Below are positions 24,204 through 32,419 of a stretch of DNA of 64,000 bases, in pieces. Made by a program: the position numbers and the translations under genes. The stretch lies in assembly GCF_018614575.1 (NCBI RefSeq), contig NZ_JAGGOJ010000013.1, positions 62,001 to 126,000 on the forward strand, read 5' to 3'. Numbering within the stretch: the stretch's first letter is position 1; every line of letters starts with the position of its first letter. The notes beneath the pieces are model-generated. The model was not told where the DNA came from. It saw only the letters and a program-made list of their open reading frames with translations, and made no database searches. The stretch is from Streptomyces sp. ISL-10. Its GTDB lineage: Bacteria; Actinomycetota; Actinomycetes; Streptomycetales; Streptomycetaceae.

Positions 24204-26515
24204 GCAACGACGCGGCCACCACGACGACTTCCCAGGCCGTCGACGCCCCCCGGACGGAGCCGCCGGCGCACGGCCTCGGCGCCTCCCTCCCCGCTTCGGA
24301 CAGCCGCGCCAAGACGGAGGGCACGTTCCCCTACGCCTCCGACCTGTGGGCCGAGGGCCTGCTGTGGGGAGCGCTGCTGCGCTCACCGCACCCGCACGCG
24401 CGCATCGTCTCCATCGACACATCCGCCGCGCGCGACATGCCCGGCGTACGAGCGGTGATCACCCACGAGGACATCCCGGGTGACGCGGCGTACGGCAGGC
24501 GCATCGCCGACAGGCCGGTGTTCGCGTCCGAGATCGTCCGCCACCACGGCGAGGCGATCGCCGCCGTGGCCGCCGACCACCCGGACACCGCACGCCTCGC
24601 CGCGGCGGCGATCACCGTCGAGTACGAACTCCTCGACCCGGTGACCGACCCGGAGAAGGCGTTCGCCGCCGAACCGCTGCACCCCGACGGCAATCTGATC
24701 CGCCACATCCCGCTGCGCTACGGCGACCCGGACGTGACCGGCGAGGTGATCGTCGAAGGTCTGTACCGCATCGGCCGCCAGGACCCGGCGCCGATCGGTG
24801 CCGAGGCGGGGCTCGCCGTACCGCGTCCCGACGGCGGCGTCGAGCTGTACATGGCCTCCACCGACCCGCACATCGACCGCGCGCTCGCCGCCGCCTGCTT
24901 CGGCCTGGAGCAGGAACGGGTCAAAGTCGTCGTCACCGGCGTCCCCGGCGCGACGGGCGACCGCGAGGACCCCGGCTTCCAGCTCTCTCTCGGCCTGTTG
25001 GCGCTGCGGACCGGCTGCCCGGTCAAACTCACCGCCACCCGCGAGGAGTCCTTCCTCGGCCACGCCCACCGCCACCCGACGCTGCTGCGCTACCGCCACC
25101 ACGCGGACGCCGAGGGCCACTTGGTCAAGGTCGAGGCCCAACTCCTGCTGGACGCAGGTGCCTACGCCGACGCCTCCTCCGAATCCCTGGCCGCGGCAGT
25201 CGCCTTCGCCTGCGGTCCCTACGTCGTCCCGCACGCCTTCATCGAGGGCTGGGCGGTGCGCACCAACAACCCGCCGTCGGGCCATGTTCGCGGCGAGGGA
25301 GCGATGCAGGTCTGCGCGGCGTACGAGGCGCAGATGGACAAGCTCGCGGCCAAACTGGGCCTCGATCAGACCGAGATCCGCCTGCGCAACGTGCTGGCCA
25401 CCGGCGACATCCTCCCCACCGGCCAGACGGTCACCTGCCCGGCACCGGTCGCCGAACTGCTCCAGGCCGTACGGGACTTCCCGCTGCCTTCCCTGCCCAA
25501 GGACACCCCCGAGGACGACTGGCTCCTCCCGGGCGGCCCGGAAGGCGCCGGCGAACCGGGCGCGGTGCGCCGGGGCGTCGGCTACGCGCTCGGCATGGTG
25601 CACATGCTCGGCGCGGAGGGTGCGGACGAGGTCTCCACGGCGACGGTCAAGGTCCACGACGGCATCGCGACAGTCATCTGCGCGGCGGTGGAGACCGGTT
25701 CCGGTTTCTCCACCCTGGCCCGCCAGATCGTGCAGGAGACACTGGGCATCGAAGAGGTCCACGTGGCCGCGGTCGACACGGACCAGCCCCCGGCGGGCCC
25801 GGCGGCGCACGGCCGCCACACCTGGGTCTCGGGCGGCGCGGTCGAGCGCGCGGCCAAGATGGTCCGCACCCAGCTCCTGCAGCCGCTGGCGCACAAGTTC
25901 GGCATGTCAACGGAGCTGCTCCAGATCACGGACGGCAAGATCACGTCGTATGACGGCGTGCTGTCGACGACGGTCACGGAGGCGATGGACGGCAAGGAAC
26001 TGTGGGCCACGGCCCAGTGCCGCCCCCACCCGACCGAGCCGCTGGACGAGTACGGCCAGGGCGACGCCTTCGTGGGCCTGGCGTTCTGCGCGATCCGCGC
26101 GGTGGTCGACGTCGACATCGAACTCGGCTCGATCCGCGTGGTCGAGATGGCCGTGGCCCAGGACGTGGGCCGCGTCCTCAACCCGGCCCAACTGGAGACC
26201 CGGATCGAGGCGGGCGTCACCCAGGGCATCGGCGCGGCCCTCACGGAGAACCTCCGCACGGCCCGCGGCGTGATCCGCCACCCGGACCTCACAGGGTACG
26301 CACTCCCGACATCCCTGGACGCGCCGGACATTCGGATCGTGAAACTGGTCGAGGAACGCGACGTGGTGGCCCCCTTCGGCGCGAAGTCGGCGAGCGCGGT
26401 TCCGGTGGTCACATCCCCGGCGGCAGTGGCCTCGGCGGTCCGCGCGGCCACAGGCCGCCCGATCAACAGGCTCCCGATCCGGCCGCAGGCGGCAGTGGCC
26501 GCCCTCAACTCGTAA
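24200..26515 (+). CDS. Molybdenum hydroxylase large subunit, degenerate active site
   Basis: 771 residues with the fold order of xanthine/aldehyde dehydrogenase large subunits (domain a/b hammerhead about 35-150, molybdopterin domains after that). Key motifs differ: GGFGGKED is replaced by GATGDRED (about 250-257), RGFGAPQ by RGEGAMQ, and the catalytic segment GVGEPP by SASAVP, with Ala733 where the catalytic Glu is expected. Cofactor binding may still occur, but classical hydroxylation looks doubtful. The product is therefore named by fold only; xanthine dehydrogenase activity should not be assumed. Confidence 0.85.
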   Translation: MSNDAATTTTSQAVDAPRTEPPAHGLGASLPASDSRAKTEGTFPYASDLWAEGLLWGALLRSPHPHARIVSIDTSAARDMPGVRAVITHEDIPGDAAYGRRIADRPVFASEIVRHHGEAIAAVAADHPDTARLAAAAITVEYELLDPVTDPEKAFAAEPLHPDGNLIRHIPLRYGDPDVTGEVIVEGLYRIGRQDPAPIGAEAGLAVPRPDGGVELYMASTDPHIDRALAAACFGLEQERVKVVVTGVPGATGDREDPGFQLSLGLLALRTGCPVKLTATREESFLGHAHRHPTLLRYRHHADAEGHLVKVEAQLLLDAGAYADASSESLAAAVAFACGPYVVPHAFIEGWAVRTNNPPSGHVRGEGAMQVCAAYEAQMDKLAAKLGLDQTEIRLRNVLATGDILPTGQTVTCPAPVAELLQAVRDFPLPSLPKDTPEDDWLLPGGPEGAGEPGAVRRGVGYALGMVHMLGAEGADEVSTATVKVHDGIATVICAAVETGSGFSTLARQIVQETLGIEEVHVAAVDTDQPPAGPAAHGRHTWVSGGAVERAAKMVRTQLLQPLAHKFGMSTELLQITDGKITSYDGVLSTTVTEAMDGKELWATAQCRPHPTEPLDEYGQGDAFVGLAFCAIRAVVDVDIELGSIRVVEMAVAQDVGRVLNPAQLETRIEAGVTQGIGAALTENLRTARGVIRHPDLTGYALPTSLDAPDIRIVKLVEERDVVAPFGAKSASAVPVVTSPAAVASAVRAATGRPINRLPIRPQAAVAALNS

Positions 26516-26537
26516 TGGCGTGACGCACATGGAGGGT

Positions 26538-26553
26538 GCCCACTTTTGTGGGC
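26538..26553 (+). terminator. Terminator of molybdenum hydroxylase operon
   Basis: GCCCAC-TTTT-GTGGGC hairpin 22 nt past the last stop. Confidence 0.5.
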
Positions 26554-26624
26554 CCGTGCGCGGGGTGCGCATTGCGTGGGGATCTCTGTCGTGATCGCGA
26601 CCATCCAACTGAGGCGGATGAGTA

Positions 26625-26658
26625 AAAGGGCGGCACCCCTCCTGGGGTGCCGCCCTTT
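26625..26658 (-). terminator. Hairpin paralogous to the tRNA-Cys terminator
   Basis: AAAGGGCGGCACCCC-TCCT-GGGGTGCCGCCCTTT, a perfect 15-bp stem with U-rich ends in both directions. It lies just downstream (complement sense) of the tRNA-Cys 3' fragment and shares GGGGTGCCGCCCT with the hairpin at 27461-27497. Confidence 0.75.
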
Positions 26659-26682
26659 CGTTTCGCCTCGTCAAGGCGTCCA

Positions 26683-26725
26683 GAGGCCGTGACCGGATTC
26701 GAACCGGCGTAACTCGCTTTGCAGG
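26683..26725 (-). repeat. Duplicate of tRNA-Cys 3' half (att-like)
   Basis: 43 bp identical to 27518-27560, covering the 3' half of tRNA-Cys from inside the anticodon loop to the discriminator base. Beyond it the sequence diverges from the tRNA. This is the classical trace of integration at a tRNA 3' end. Confidence 0.88.
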
Positions 26726-26827
26726 TTTGTATTGGCTGGTCAGGGCTTGATCCGGGGTCATTCAACCCACGCACCGATGATCAACGGTGGCCGCACCCTT
26801 GCCCGAACAGGCCCCCCACCAGCAAGA

Positions 26828-27358
26828 TCACAATCTATCGCCGGGGCTCGGCCTCCATTCCGCTTCGAGGATGCTGAACACCTCGGAGTCCCGCCAGCCG
26901 TCCCGGATCAACGCGGTGTGCCGATGCCGCCCCTCGTACGTCATGCCGAGCTTGCCCAGCAACCGAGACGACGCGAGATTGCGGGGGTCACAGGTCGCGT
27001 AGATCCGGTGGAGTCCCAATTCCCCGAACCCGCGCGACAGAAGCTCTTGTCCGATCGCCGTGCCCACGCCACGCCCCCAGGCCCTCGGGTGCACGATGTA
27101 GGCGATTTCGCCCTGACGATGGCGACGGCTACGAATGTGCAGCTCACCCATGCCGACGAGTTCGTTCTCGAAGCGAGCAATGTAGACGAATCTCTGCTGA
27201 TGGGCGTGCGACCAGGCTTCGACGGCGGTTTGGACGAACGCGCGCGTCTGGTCCTCGGTGTTCGGCCCCCAAGGCTGGTAGCGAGAAGCCTCCTCAATGC
27301 TGGCCCAGGAGTGCACTGCTTGCCAGTCGTTGAGCGCGAGCTTGCGCAAAGTCACCAT
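26828..27358 (-). CDS. GNAT-family N-acetyltransferase
   Basis: 176 residues from ATG 27358 (a longer 199-residue start at 27427 is possible). It has the GNAT fold with the acetyl-CoA loop RAWGRGVGTAIGQELLSRGF (about 103-122) and LGLHRIYATCDPRNLASSRL, as in RimJ/RimL-type and ribosomal-protein or small-molecule acetyltransferases. It sits alone between two copies of the tRNA-Cys end, with less GC-biased codons than its neighbours, which suggests transfer. The substrate is unknown. Confidence 0.85.
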   Translation of the reverse strand: MVTLRKLALNDWQAVHSWASIEEASRYQPWGPNTEDQTRAFVQTAVEAWSHAHQQRFVYIARFENELVGMGELHIRSRRHRQGEIAYIVHPRAWGRGVGTAIGQELLSRGFGELGLHRIYATCDPRNLASSRLLGKLGMTYEGRHRHTALIRDGWRDSEVFSILEAEWRPSPGDRL

Positions 27359-27460
27359 GGATTGGCTCACAAGCGGATCTTGCCAGGTTCGTAGGGGCAC
27401 GAGCCCCGGACTTCGGTAGCCCGCCACCGCCGTGAGACCGAGCCGACTGAGACGGACGAG

Positions 27461-27497
27461 CAGCAGGGCGACACCCTATCGGGGTGCCGCCCTGCTG
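27461..27497 (-). terminator. tRNA-Cys terminator
   Basis: CAGCAGGGCGACACCC (27461-27476) pairs with GGGGTGCCGCCCTGCTG (27481-27497) with one wobble on the transcribed strand. It lies 22 nt past the tRNA 3' end. Confidence 0.7.
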
Positions 27498-27518
27498 TTT
27501 TGCCTGGTCAGGCAGCGG

Positions 27519-27590
27519 AGGCCGTGACCGGATTCGAACCGGCGTAACTCGCTTTGCAGGCGAGCCCCTGAGCCACTCGGGCACACGGCC
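27519..27590 (-). tRNA. tRNA-Cys (GCA)
   Basis: The complement starts GGCCGTGTGCCCGAGTGGC and folds into a full cloverleaf: acceptor GGCCGTG/CACGGCC, anticodon stem CTCGC/GCGAG with loop CTGCAAA (anticodon GCA), a four-base variable loop and T-loop TTCGAAT. Discriminator U73 is the cysteine identity base. CCA is not encoded. Confidence 0.96.
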
Positions 27591-27803
27591 GTGTCGCTCG
27601 GTCCGGGTGCTCGGTGCCCGATCCGTGCGGTCCAACTCCTCGACCGTAGGCGGGCGTAGGCGGGCCGCTCAAGCGTCCGGCCGGGGCTGCAACGCGACTG
27701 CCATGTGCCGTTCACGATCGCGCGCGGTCGTACGACGAAGGGACCAGCACGGCCCCGCCGAAAGACAGGGCCCACAGTGCGCCATGCCCCTTACTCTGAG
27801 GCC

Positions 27804-29273
27804 ATGACCGACCCCGAACCGCGTGACACCGACGTCGCGCAGCCGCCCGCCGGCACAGCCCCCACCCCCGAGGAAACGGACGGTGGGGGCGTTCTCGGCG
27901 CGGCGTACCGTGCGCTCAGCGTCGGCATCGTCTCCGTCGTCTTCCTGATCGCCTTCGAGGCGACCGCCGTCGGCACAGCGATGCCGGTGGCCGCGCGCGA
28001 GCTGCACGGCATCCCGCTCTACGCGTTCGCCTTCTCCGCGTACTTCACCACCAGTCTCTTCGGCATGGTCGTCGCCGGGCAGTGGGCCGACCGCAGGGGA
28101 CCGCTGGGCGCGCTCGCCGGTGGGATGAGCGCCTGGGCCGCCGGGCTGCTGCTGTCGGGGACCGCGGGCGCGATGTGGGTGTTCGTCGTGGGGCGCGCCG
28201 TCCAGGGCCTGGGCGGCGGGCTGGTCATCGTCGCGCTGTACGTCGTCGTCAGCCGCGCCTATCCCTCCCGGCTCCAGCCCGCCATCATGGCGGCCTTCGC
28301 GGCGAGCTGGGTGATTCCGTCCGTGATCGGCCCGCTCGCCTCCGGCACGGTCGCCGAACAGCTGGGCTGGCGCTGGGTCTTCCTCGGCATCCCGGCGCTC
28401 GTCGTCGTACCGCTCGCCCTCGCACTGCCCGCCATCCGGCTGCGGGCCTCCGGGCCGGCGGACCCGGGCGCGCCCGTGCCGGCGTTCGACCGGCGCCGGA
28501 TCCGGCTCGCCCTCGGGATCTCGCTCGGTGCGGGACTGCTCCAGTACGCCGGGCAGGACCTGCGCCCACTGTCCGTGCTGCCCGCGGCGGTTGGCGCGGT
28601 GCTGCTCGTGCCGTGTGTGCTGGGCATCCTGCCGGAGGGAACCTACCGCGCGGCCCGGGGGCTGCCCTCCGTCGTCCTGCTGCGCGGCATCGCGGCGGGG
28701 TCGTTCATCGCCGCCGAGTCGTTCGTCCCGCTGATGCTCGTCACCCAGCGCGGGCTGTCCCCGACCCTGGCCGGCCTCTCGCTCGCCGTCGGCGGCGCGA
28801 CCTGGGCCCTGGGCTCGTACGCACAGTCCCGGCCGCGGGCCGAGCCGTACCGCGAACCGCTGGTCGTCCTCGGCATGCTGCTCGTCGCGGCGGCGATCGC
28901 CACCGCACCGACCGTGCTGATCGACGCGGTGCCCGTGTGGATCGTGGGGGTGGCGTGGGGTTTCGGGTGCTTCGGCATGGGGCTCGTGATCGGGTCGACG
29001 AGCGTGCTGCTGTTCAAGCTGTCGGCCCCCGAGGCGGCCGGCGCCAACTCGGCAGCGCTGCAGATCTCGGACGCGCTGTCGAACGTGCTGCTGCTGGCCG
29101 CGGGCGGTGCGGCGTTCGCCGCGCTCGGCGGCGGGGCGGTGGGGGCTGCCCACGCGGTGGCGGATGGAACGGGCTCGCACCCGGTGGCGTTCGCGGCGGT
29201 GTTCCTGCCGATGGCGGGGGTGGCGCTGGTGGGGGCGTGGGTGGCGACGCGGCTGCGGGTGACATCCGGCTGA
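27804..29273 (+). CDS. MFS drug-efflux-type transporter
   Basis: 489 residues with 12 to 14 hydrophobic segments after a 35-residue soluble N-terminus. The TM2-TM3 loop GMVVAGQWADRRGPLGAL and the TM4 signature VVGRAVQGLGGGLVIVALYV (motif like G-x-x-x-Q-G-x-G-G-G) point to the proton-coupled multidrug (DHA2/EmrB) group. ATG 27804 lies soon after a GAGG. The substrate is unknown. Confidence 0.9.
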   Translation: MTDPEPRDTDVAQPPAGTAPTPEETDGGGVLGAAYRALSVGIVSVVFLIAFEATAVGTAMPVAARELHGIPLYAFAFSAYFTTSLFGMVVAGQWADRRGPLGALAGGMSAWAAGLLLSGTAGAMWVFVVGRAVQGLGGGLVIVALYVVVSRAYPSRLQPAIMAAFAASWVIPSVIGPLASGTVAEQLGWRWVFLGIPALVVVPLALALPAIRLRASGPADPGAPVPAFDRRRIRLALGISLGAGLLQYAGQDLRPLSVLPAAVGAVLLVPCVLGILPEGTYRAARGLPSVVLLRGIAAGSFIAAESFVPLMLVTQRGLSPTLAGLSLAVGGATWALGSYAQSRPRAEPYREPLVVLGMLLVAAAIATAPTVLIDAVPVWIVGVAWGFGCFGMGLVIGSTSVLLFKLSAPEAAGANSAALQISDALSNVLLLAAGGAAFAALGGGAVGAAHAVADGTGSHPVAFAAVFLPMAGVALVGAWVATRLRVTSG

Positions 29274-29554
29274 GTTCGGGATCGATCTCGCGGCGGCGGC
29301 GGCGGTGGCGGCGGACGAGGACCAGCACCAGGACCAGCACCAGGACCAGGACCGCGTGTACGACCTGCTCGTCTCTGTCGCGGCCGGTGAGGTGAAACGG
29401 ACCCGGCGGAGGCGGGCCGCGTGCTGCGGGCGTTGTGAGCTGAGTCGCACCCGCCGTGGTCACGGCACCGGTTCGCCGGACGGCAACCGGGTCACCGGTA
29501 GGGTGGCCCGGTTGTCGTACCGAGCCCGCGCCGAGAGCATCCGAACCGGAGACC
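29274..29554. other. Intergenic region with simple repeats
   Basis: 281 bp between the MFS and helicase genes. It begins with a GGC-triplet run (about 29290-29313) and a 12-bp repeat described separately. The rest should carry the helicase promoter, but no motif is recognised. Confidence 0.45.
29319..29349 (+). repeat. 12-bp tandem repeat GGACCAGCACCA
   Basis: 2.6 copies follow directly on a GGC-triplet run, 46 bp past the MFS stop. The array is likely to vary in length by slippage. Confidence 0.85.
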
Positions 29555-31339
29555 GTGACTACTACCGCCTCCCACCACCTCTCACCCGCCTTTCCCGGCC
29601 GCGCCCCCTGGGGTACGGCCAGCAAGCTGCGTGCCTGGCAGCAGGGGGCGATGGAGAAGTACCTCCAGGAGCAACCGCGCGACTTCCTCGCCGTCGCCAC
29701 GCCCGGCGCCGGCAAGACGACCTTCGCGCTCACCCTCGCCTCCTGGCTGCTGCACCACCACGTCGTGCAGCAGGTGACGGTCGTGGCGCCGACGGAGCAC
29801 CTGAAGAAGCAGTGGGCGGCCGCAGCGGCGCGGATAGGGATCAAGCTGGACCCCGACTACAGCGCGGGACCGCTCAGCAAGGAGTACCACGGGGTCGCCG
29901 TCACCTACGCCGGTGTCGGCGTACGGCCCATGTTGCACCGCAACCGCTGCGAACAGCGCAAGACCCTCGTCATCCTCGACGAGATCCACCACGCCGGTGA
30001 CTCCAAGTCCTGGGGCGAGGCCTGCCTTGAGGCGTTCGAGCCCGCGACCCGGCGGCTCGCGCTCACCGGCACGCCGTTCCGGTCCGACACCAATCCCATT
30101 CCCTTCGTGACGTACGAGGAAGGCAACGACGGGATCCGGCGCTCTTCCGCCGACTACACGTACGGCTACGGCAACGCGCTCGGCGACGGCGTCGTCCGGC
30201 CCGTGATCTTCCTGAGCTACAGCGGCAACATGCGCTGGCGCACCAAGGCCGGCGACGAGGTCGCCGCCCGGCTCGGCGAGCCGATGACCAAGGACGCCGT
30301 CTCGCAGGCGTGGCGTACGGCGCTCGACCCGCGCGGCGACTGGATGCCGAATGTGCTGCGCGCCGCCGACCAGCGGCTGACCGAGGTCAGGAAGGGCATC
30401 CCCGACGCGGGCGGGCTCGTCATCGCCTCCGACCAGGACTCGGCCCGCGCGTACGCCAAGCTGATCCGCGAGATCACCGGCACCAGGGCCACCGTCGTGC
30501 TCTCCGACGAGGCCGCGGCGTCCAAGCGCATCGAGGAGTTCAGCGAGGACGGGTCCCGCTGGATGGTGGCCGTCCGCATGGTGTCCGAAGGCGTCGACGT
30601 GCCGCGCCTCGCCGTCGGCGTGTACGCGACCACCATCTCGACGCCGCTGTTCTTCGCGCAGGCCGTGGGCCGTTTCGTACGGTCCAGGCGGCGCGGCGAG
30701 ACCGCGTCCGTCTTCCTGCCGACCATCCCGAACCTCCTCGGCTTCGCGTCCGAGATGGAGGTCGAACGCGACCACGCGCTCGACAAGCCGAAGAAGGACG
30801 GCGACGAGGACCCGTACGCGGAATCCGAGAAGGAGATGGCGGAGGCCGAGAAGCAGCAGGACGAGGACACCGGCGAACAGGACATGCTGCCCTTCGAGGC
30901 GCTCGAGTCAGACGCCGTCTTCGACCGGGTGCTGTACGACGGCGCCGAGTTCGGCATGCAGGCCCACCCGGGCAGCGAGGAGGAGCAGGACTACCTCGGC
31001 ATCCCCGGCCTGCTCGAACCCGACCAGGTGCAGCTGCTGCTCCAGAAGCGGCAGGCGCGGCAGATCGCCCACAGCCGCAAGAAGCCCGACGAGGAGGCCG
31101 ACCTCCTGGAGCTTCCGGCCGAGCGGCGTCCCGTCGTCTCCCACAAGGAGCTCCTGGAGCTCCGCAAGCAGCTGAACACCATGGTCGGCGCGTACGTCCA
31201 CCAGAGCGGCAAGCCGCACGGCGTCATCCACACCGAGCTGCGCAGGGTGTGCGGCGGTCCGCCGAGCGCGGAGGCGACGGCCGGGCAGATCCGCGAGCGG
31301 ATCAAGAAGGTGCAGGAGTGGGCGACGCGGATGCGCTGA
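29555..31339 (+). CDS. SF2 DEAD/DEAH-box helicase
   Basis: 594 residues. ResIII-type helicase core with Walker A ATPGAGKTTF (Lys54), the DEIH box (Asp142-His145, LVILDEIHHAGD), motif III LALTGTPFRSD, and in the second RecA domain SEGVDVPRLAVGVYAT and the arginine motif AVGRFVRSRR. An acidic, Lys/Glu-rich insert (about 400-450) and a basic C-terminal helix bundle follow. GTG 29555 with GGAG just before it starts the protein close to the Q-like segment LRAWQQGAMEKYL. The cellular role is unknown; related proteins resemble the helicase part of restriction or repair enzymes, but no partner gene is nearby. Confidence 0.88.
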   Translation: MTTTASHHLSPAFPGRAPWGTASKLRAWQQGAMEKYLQEQPRDFLAVATPGAGKTTFALTLASWLLHHHVVQQVTVVAPTEHLKKQWAAAAARIGIKLDPDYSAGPLSKEYHGVAVTYAGVGVRPMLHRNRCEQRKTLVILDEIHHAGDSKSWGEACLEAFEPATRRLALTGTPFRSDTNPIPFVTYEEGNDGIRRSSADYTYGYGNALGDGVVRPVIFLSYSGNMRWRTKAGDEVAARLGEPMTKDAVSQAWRTALDPRGDWMPNVLRAADQRLTEVRKGIPDAGGLVIASDQDSARAYAKLIREITGTRATVVLSDEAAASKRIEEFSEDGSRWMVAVRMVSEGVDVPRLAVGVYATTISTPLFFAQAVGRFVRSRRRGETASVFLPTIPNLLGFASEMEVERDHALDKPKKDGDEDPYAESEKEMAEAEKQQDEDTGEQDMLPFEALESDAVFDRVLYDGAEFGMQAHPGSEEEQDYLGIPGLLEPDQVQLLLQKRQARQIAHSRKKPDEEADLLELPAERRPVVSHKELLELRKQLNTMVGAYVHQSGKPHGVIHTELRRVCGGPPSAEATAGQIRERIKKVQEWATRMR

Positions 31340-31347
31340 CCGCGTCC

Positions 31348-31398
31348 ACTCGCCCACTCGCCCACTCGTCCGCCGTCCGCCGTCCGCCGTCCGCCGTC
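31348..31398 (+). repeat. Two abutting short tandem arrays
   Basis: Three copies of ACTCGCCC (31348-31371, last copy imperfect) run into four copies of the 7-mer CGCCGTC (31371-31398), only 8 bp past the helicase stop. The rest of the 373-bp gap up to the IclR gene has no recognisable gene. Confidence 0.85.
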
Positions 31399-31712
31399 TG
31401 CCGGTTCGCCTGCTCGCCCGCCCGCCGTCCGTCCGCCTGCGCGCCGGCCGGCTCGCCTCCCCCCGGACCGGTCCCTTTGGGAACCGATAACCCGTCGTCG
31501 GCCGAAGATCGCCCGGATTCTGGACGAGGCCTTCCGCTGAGCGGTGCCGGTCGCTACTGTCCCCGCAATACAAACGCCCCGTGGCAGCGCCGCCGCGGAG
31601 CGCAGTCGGTGTGCCATGGCCTGCCGGCGGCCTCTGGGTGCGTCGCCGATGGGACCGGTGTCGCGACATCTCTACGAGGACCGCCGTCACTCACTCCGAA
31701 GGAGAGGGCGTC

Positions 31713-32354
31713 GTGACCGCGGAAACCTCCCAGACGCTCGACAGGGGACTACGTGTCCTCAAGCTGCTCGCCGATACCGACCACGGGCTGACCGTCACCG
31801 AGTTGTCCAACAAGCTCGGCGTCAACCGGACCGTCGTCTACCGTCTGCTCGCCACCCTCGAGCAGCACGCCCTGGTCCGACGTGACCTCGGCGGCCGGGC
31901 CAGGGTCGGCCTCGGTGTGCTCCGGCTCGGCCGGCAGGTGCACCCGCTCGTGCGGGAAGCGGCCATGCCCGCCCTGCGCTCGCTCGCCGAGGACATAGGG
32001 GCAACGGCCCACCTCACCCTGGTCGACGGCGCGGAGGCCCTCGCGGTCGCCGTCGTCGAACCGACCTGGACCGACTACCACGTCGCCTACCGGGCGGGCT
32101 TCCGGCACCCGCTGGACCGGGGGGCGGCCGGCAAGGCGATCCTCGCCGCGCGCCAGAACGGGGCCGCGGAGCCCGGCTACACCCTCACGCACGGCGAGCT
32201 GGAGGCGGGCGCGTGCGGCGCGGCCGCGGCGCTCGTGGGCGTGACCGGGATAGAGGGCAGCGTCGGTGTCGTCATGCTGGCGGACGCGGTTCCGGAGCGG
32301 GTCGGCCCGCGCGTACTGGACGCGGCTCGCGAGGTCGCGGACGCCCTGCGCTGA
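31713..32354 (+). CDS. IclR-family transcriptional regulator
   Basis: 213 residues, shorter than the usual 250. The winged helix-turn-helix (about 8-70) contains LTVTELSNKLGVNRTVVYRL, and the effector-binding domain (about 85-205) includes the conserved HPLDRGAAGKAILAA. The effector domain seems shortened between about 160 and 180. GTG 31713 follows GGAGAGG at about 7 nt. It could regulate the helicase upstream, the protease downstream or a distant pathway; no operator was identified. Confidence 0.87.
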   Translation: MTAETSQTLDRGLRVLKLLADTDHGLTVTELSNKLGVNRTVVYRLLATLEQHALVRRDLGGRARVGLGVLRLGRQVHPLVREAAMPALRSLAEDIGATAHLTLVDGAEALAVAVVEPTWTDYHVAYRAGFRHPLDRGAAGKAILAARQNGAAEPGYTLTHGELEAGACGAAAALVGVTGIEGSVGVVMLADAVPERVGPRVLDAAREVADALR

Positions 32355-32419
32355 CCGGTCGGCTCCGGGGGATCACGCCCCCCGGAGCACGGGGAGCGCG
32401 GGCGGATAGATTGGCACCC

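Larger units (their letters stand above)
26683..27560. mobile_element. Putative integrative-element remnant at tRNA-Cys
   Basis: An 878-bp segment bounded by 43-bp direct repeats of the tRNA-Cys 3' half. Inside are only a GNAT acetyltransferase gene and low-coding DNA with visibly lower GC than the neighbours; no integrase, excisionase or replication gene is present. It is best read as a deletion remnant of a larger element that kept one cargo gene. Tandem duplication of the tRNA end by itself is an alternative. Confidence 0.6.

Noticed and set aside
24200..26515. Confident naming as xanthine dehydrogenase XdhB
   Set aside because: The catalytic Glu and the GGFGGK loop are not conserved and no purine gene or XdhC is nearby.
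26683..27560. Prophage or complete integrative element
   Set aside because: Fewer than 900 bp, with no integrase, structural or replication genes.
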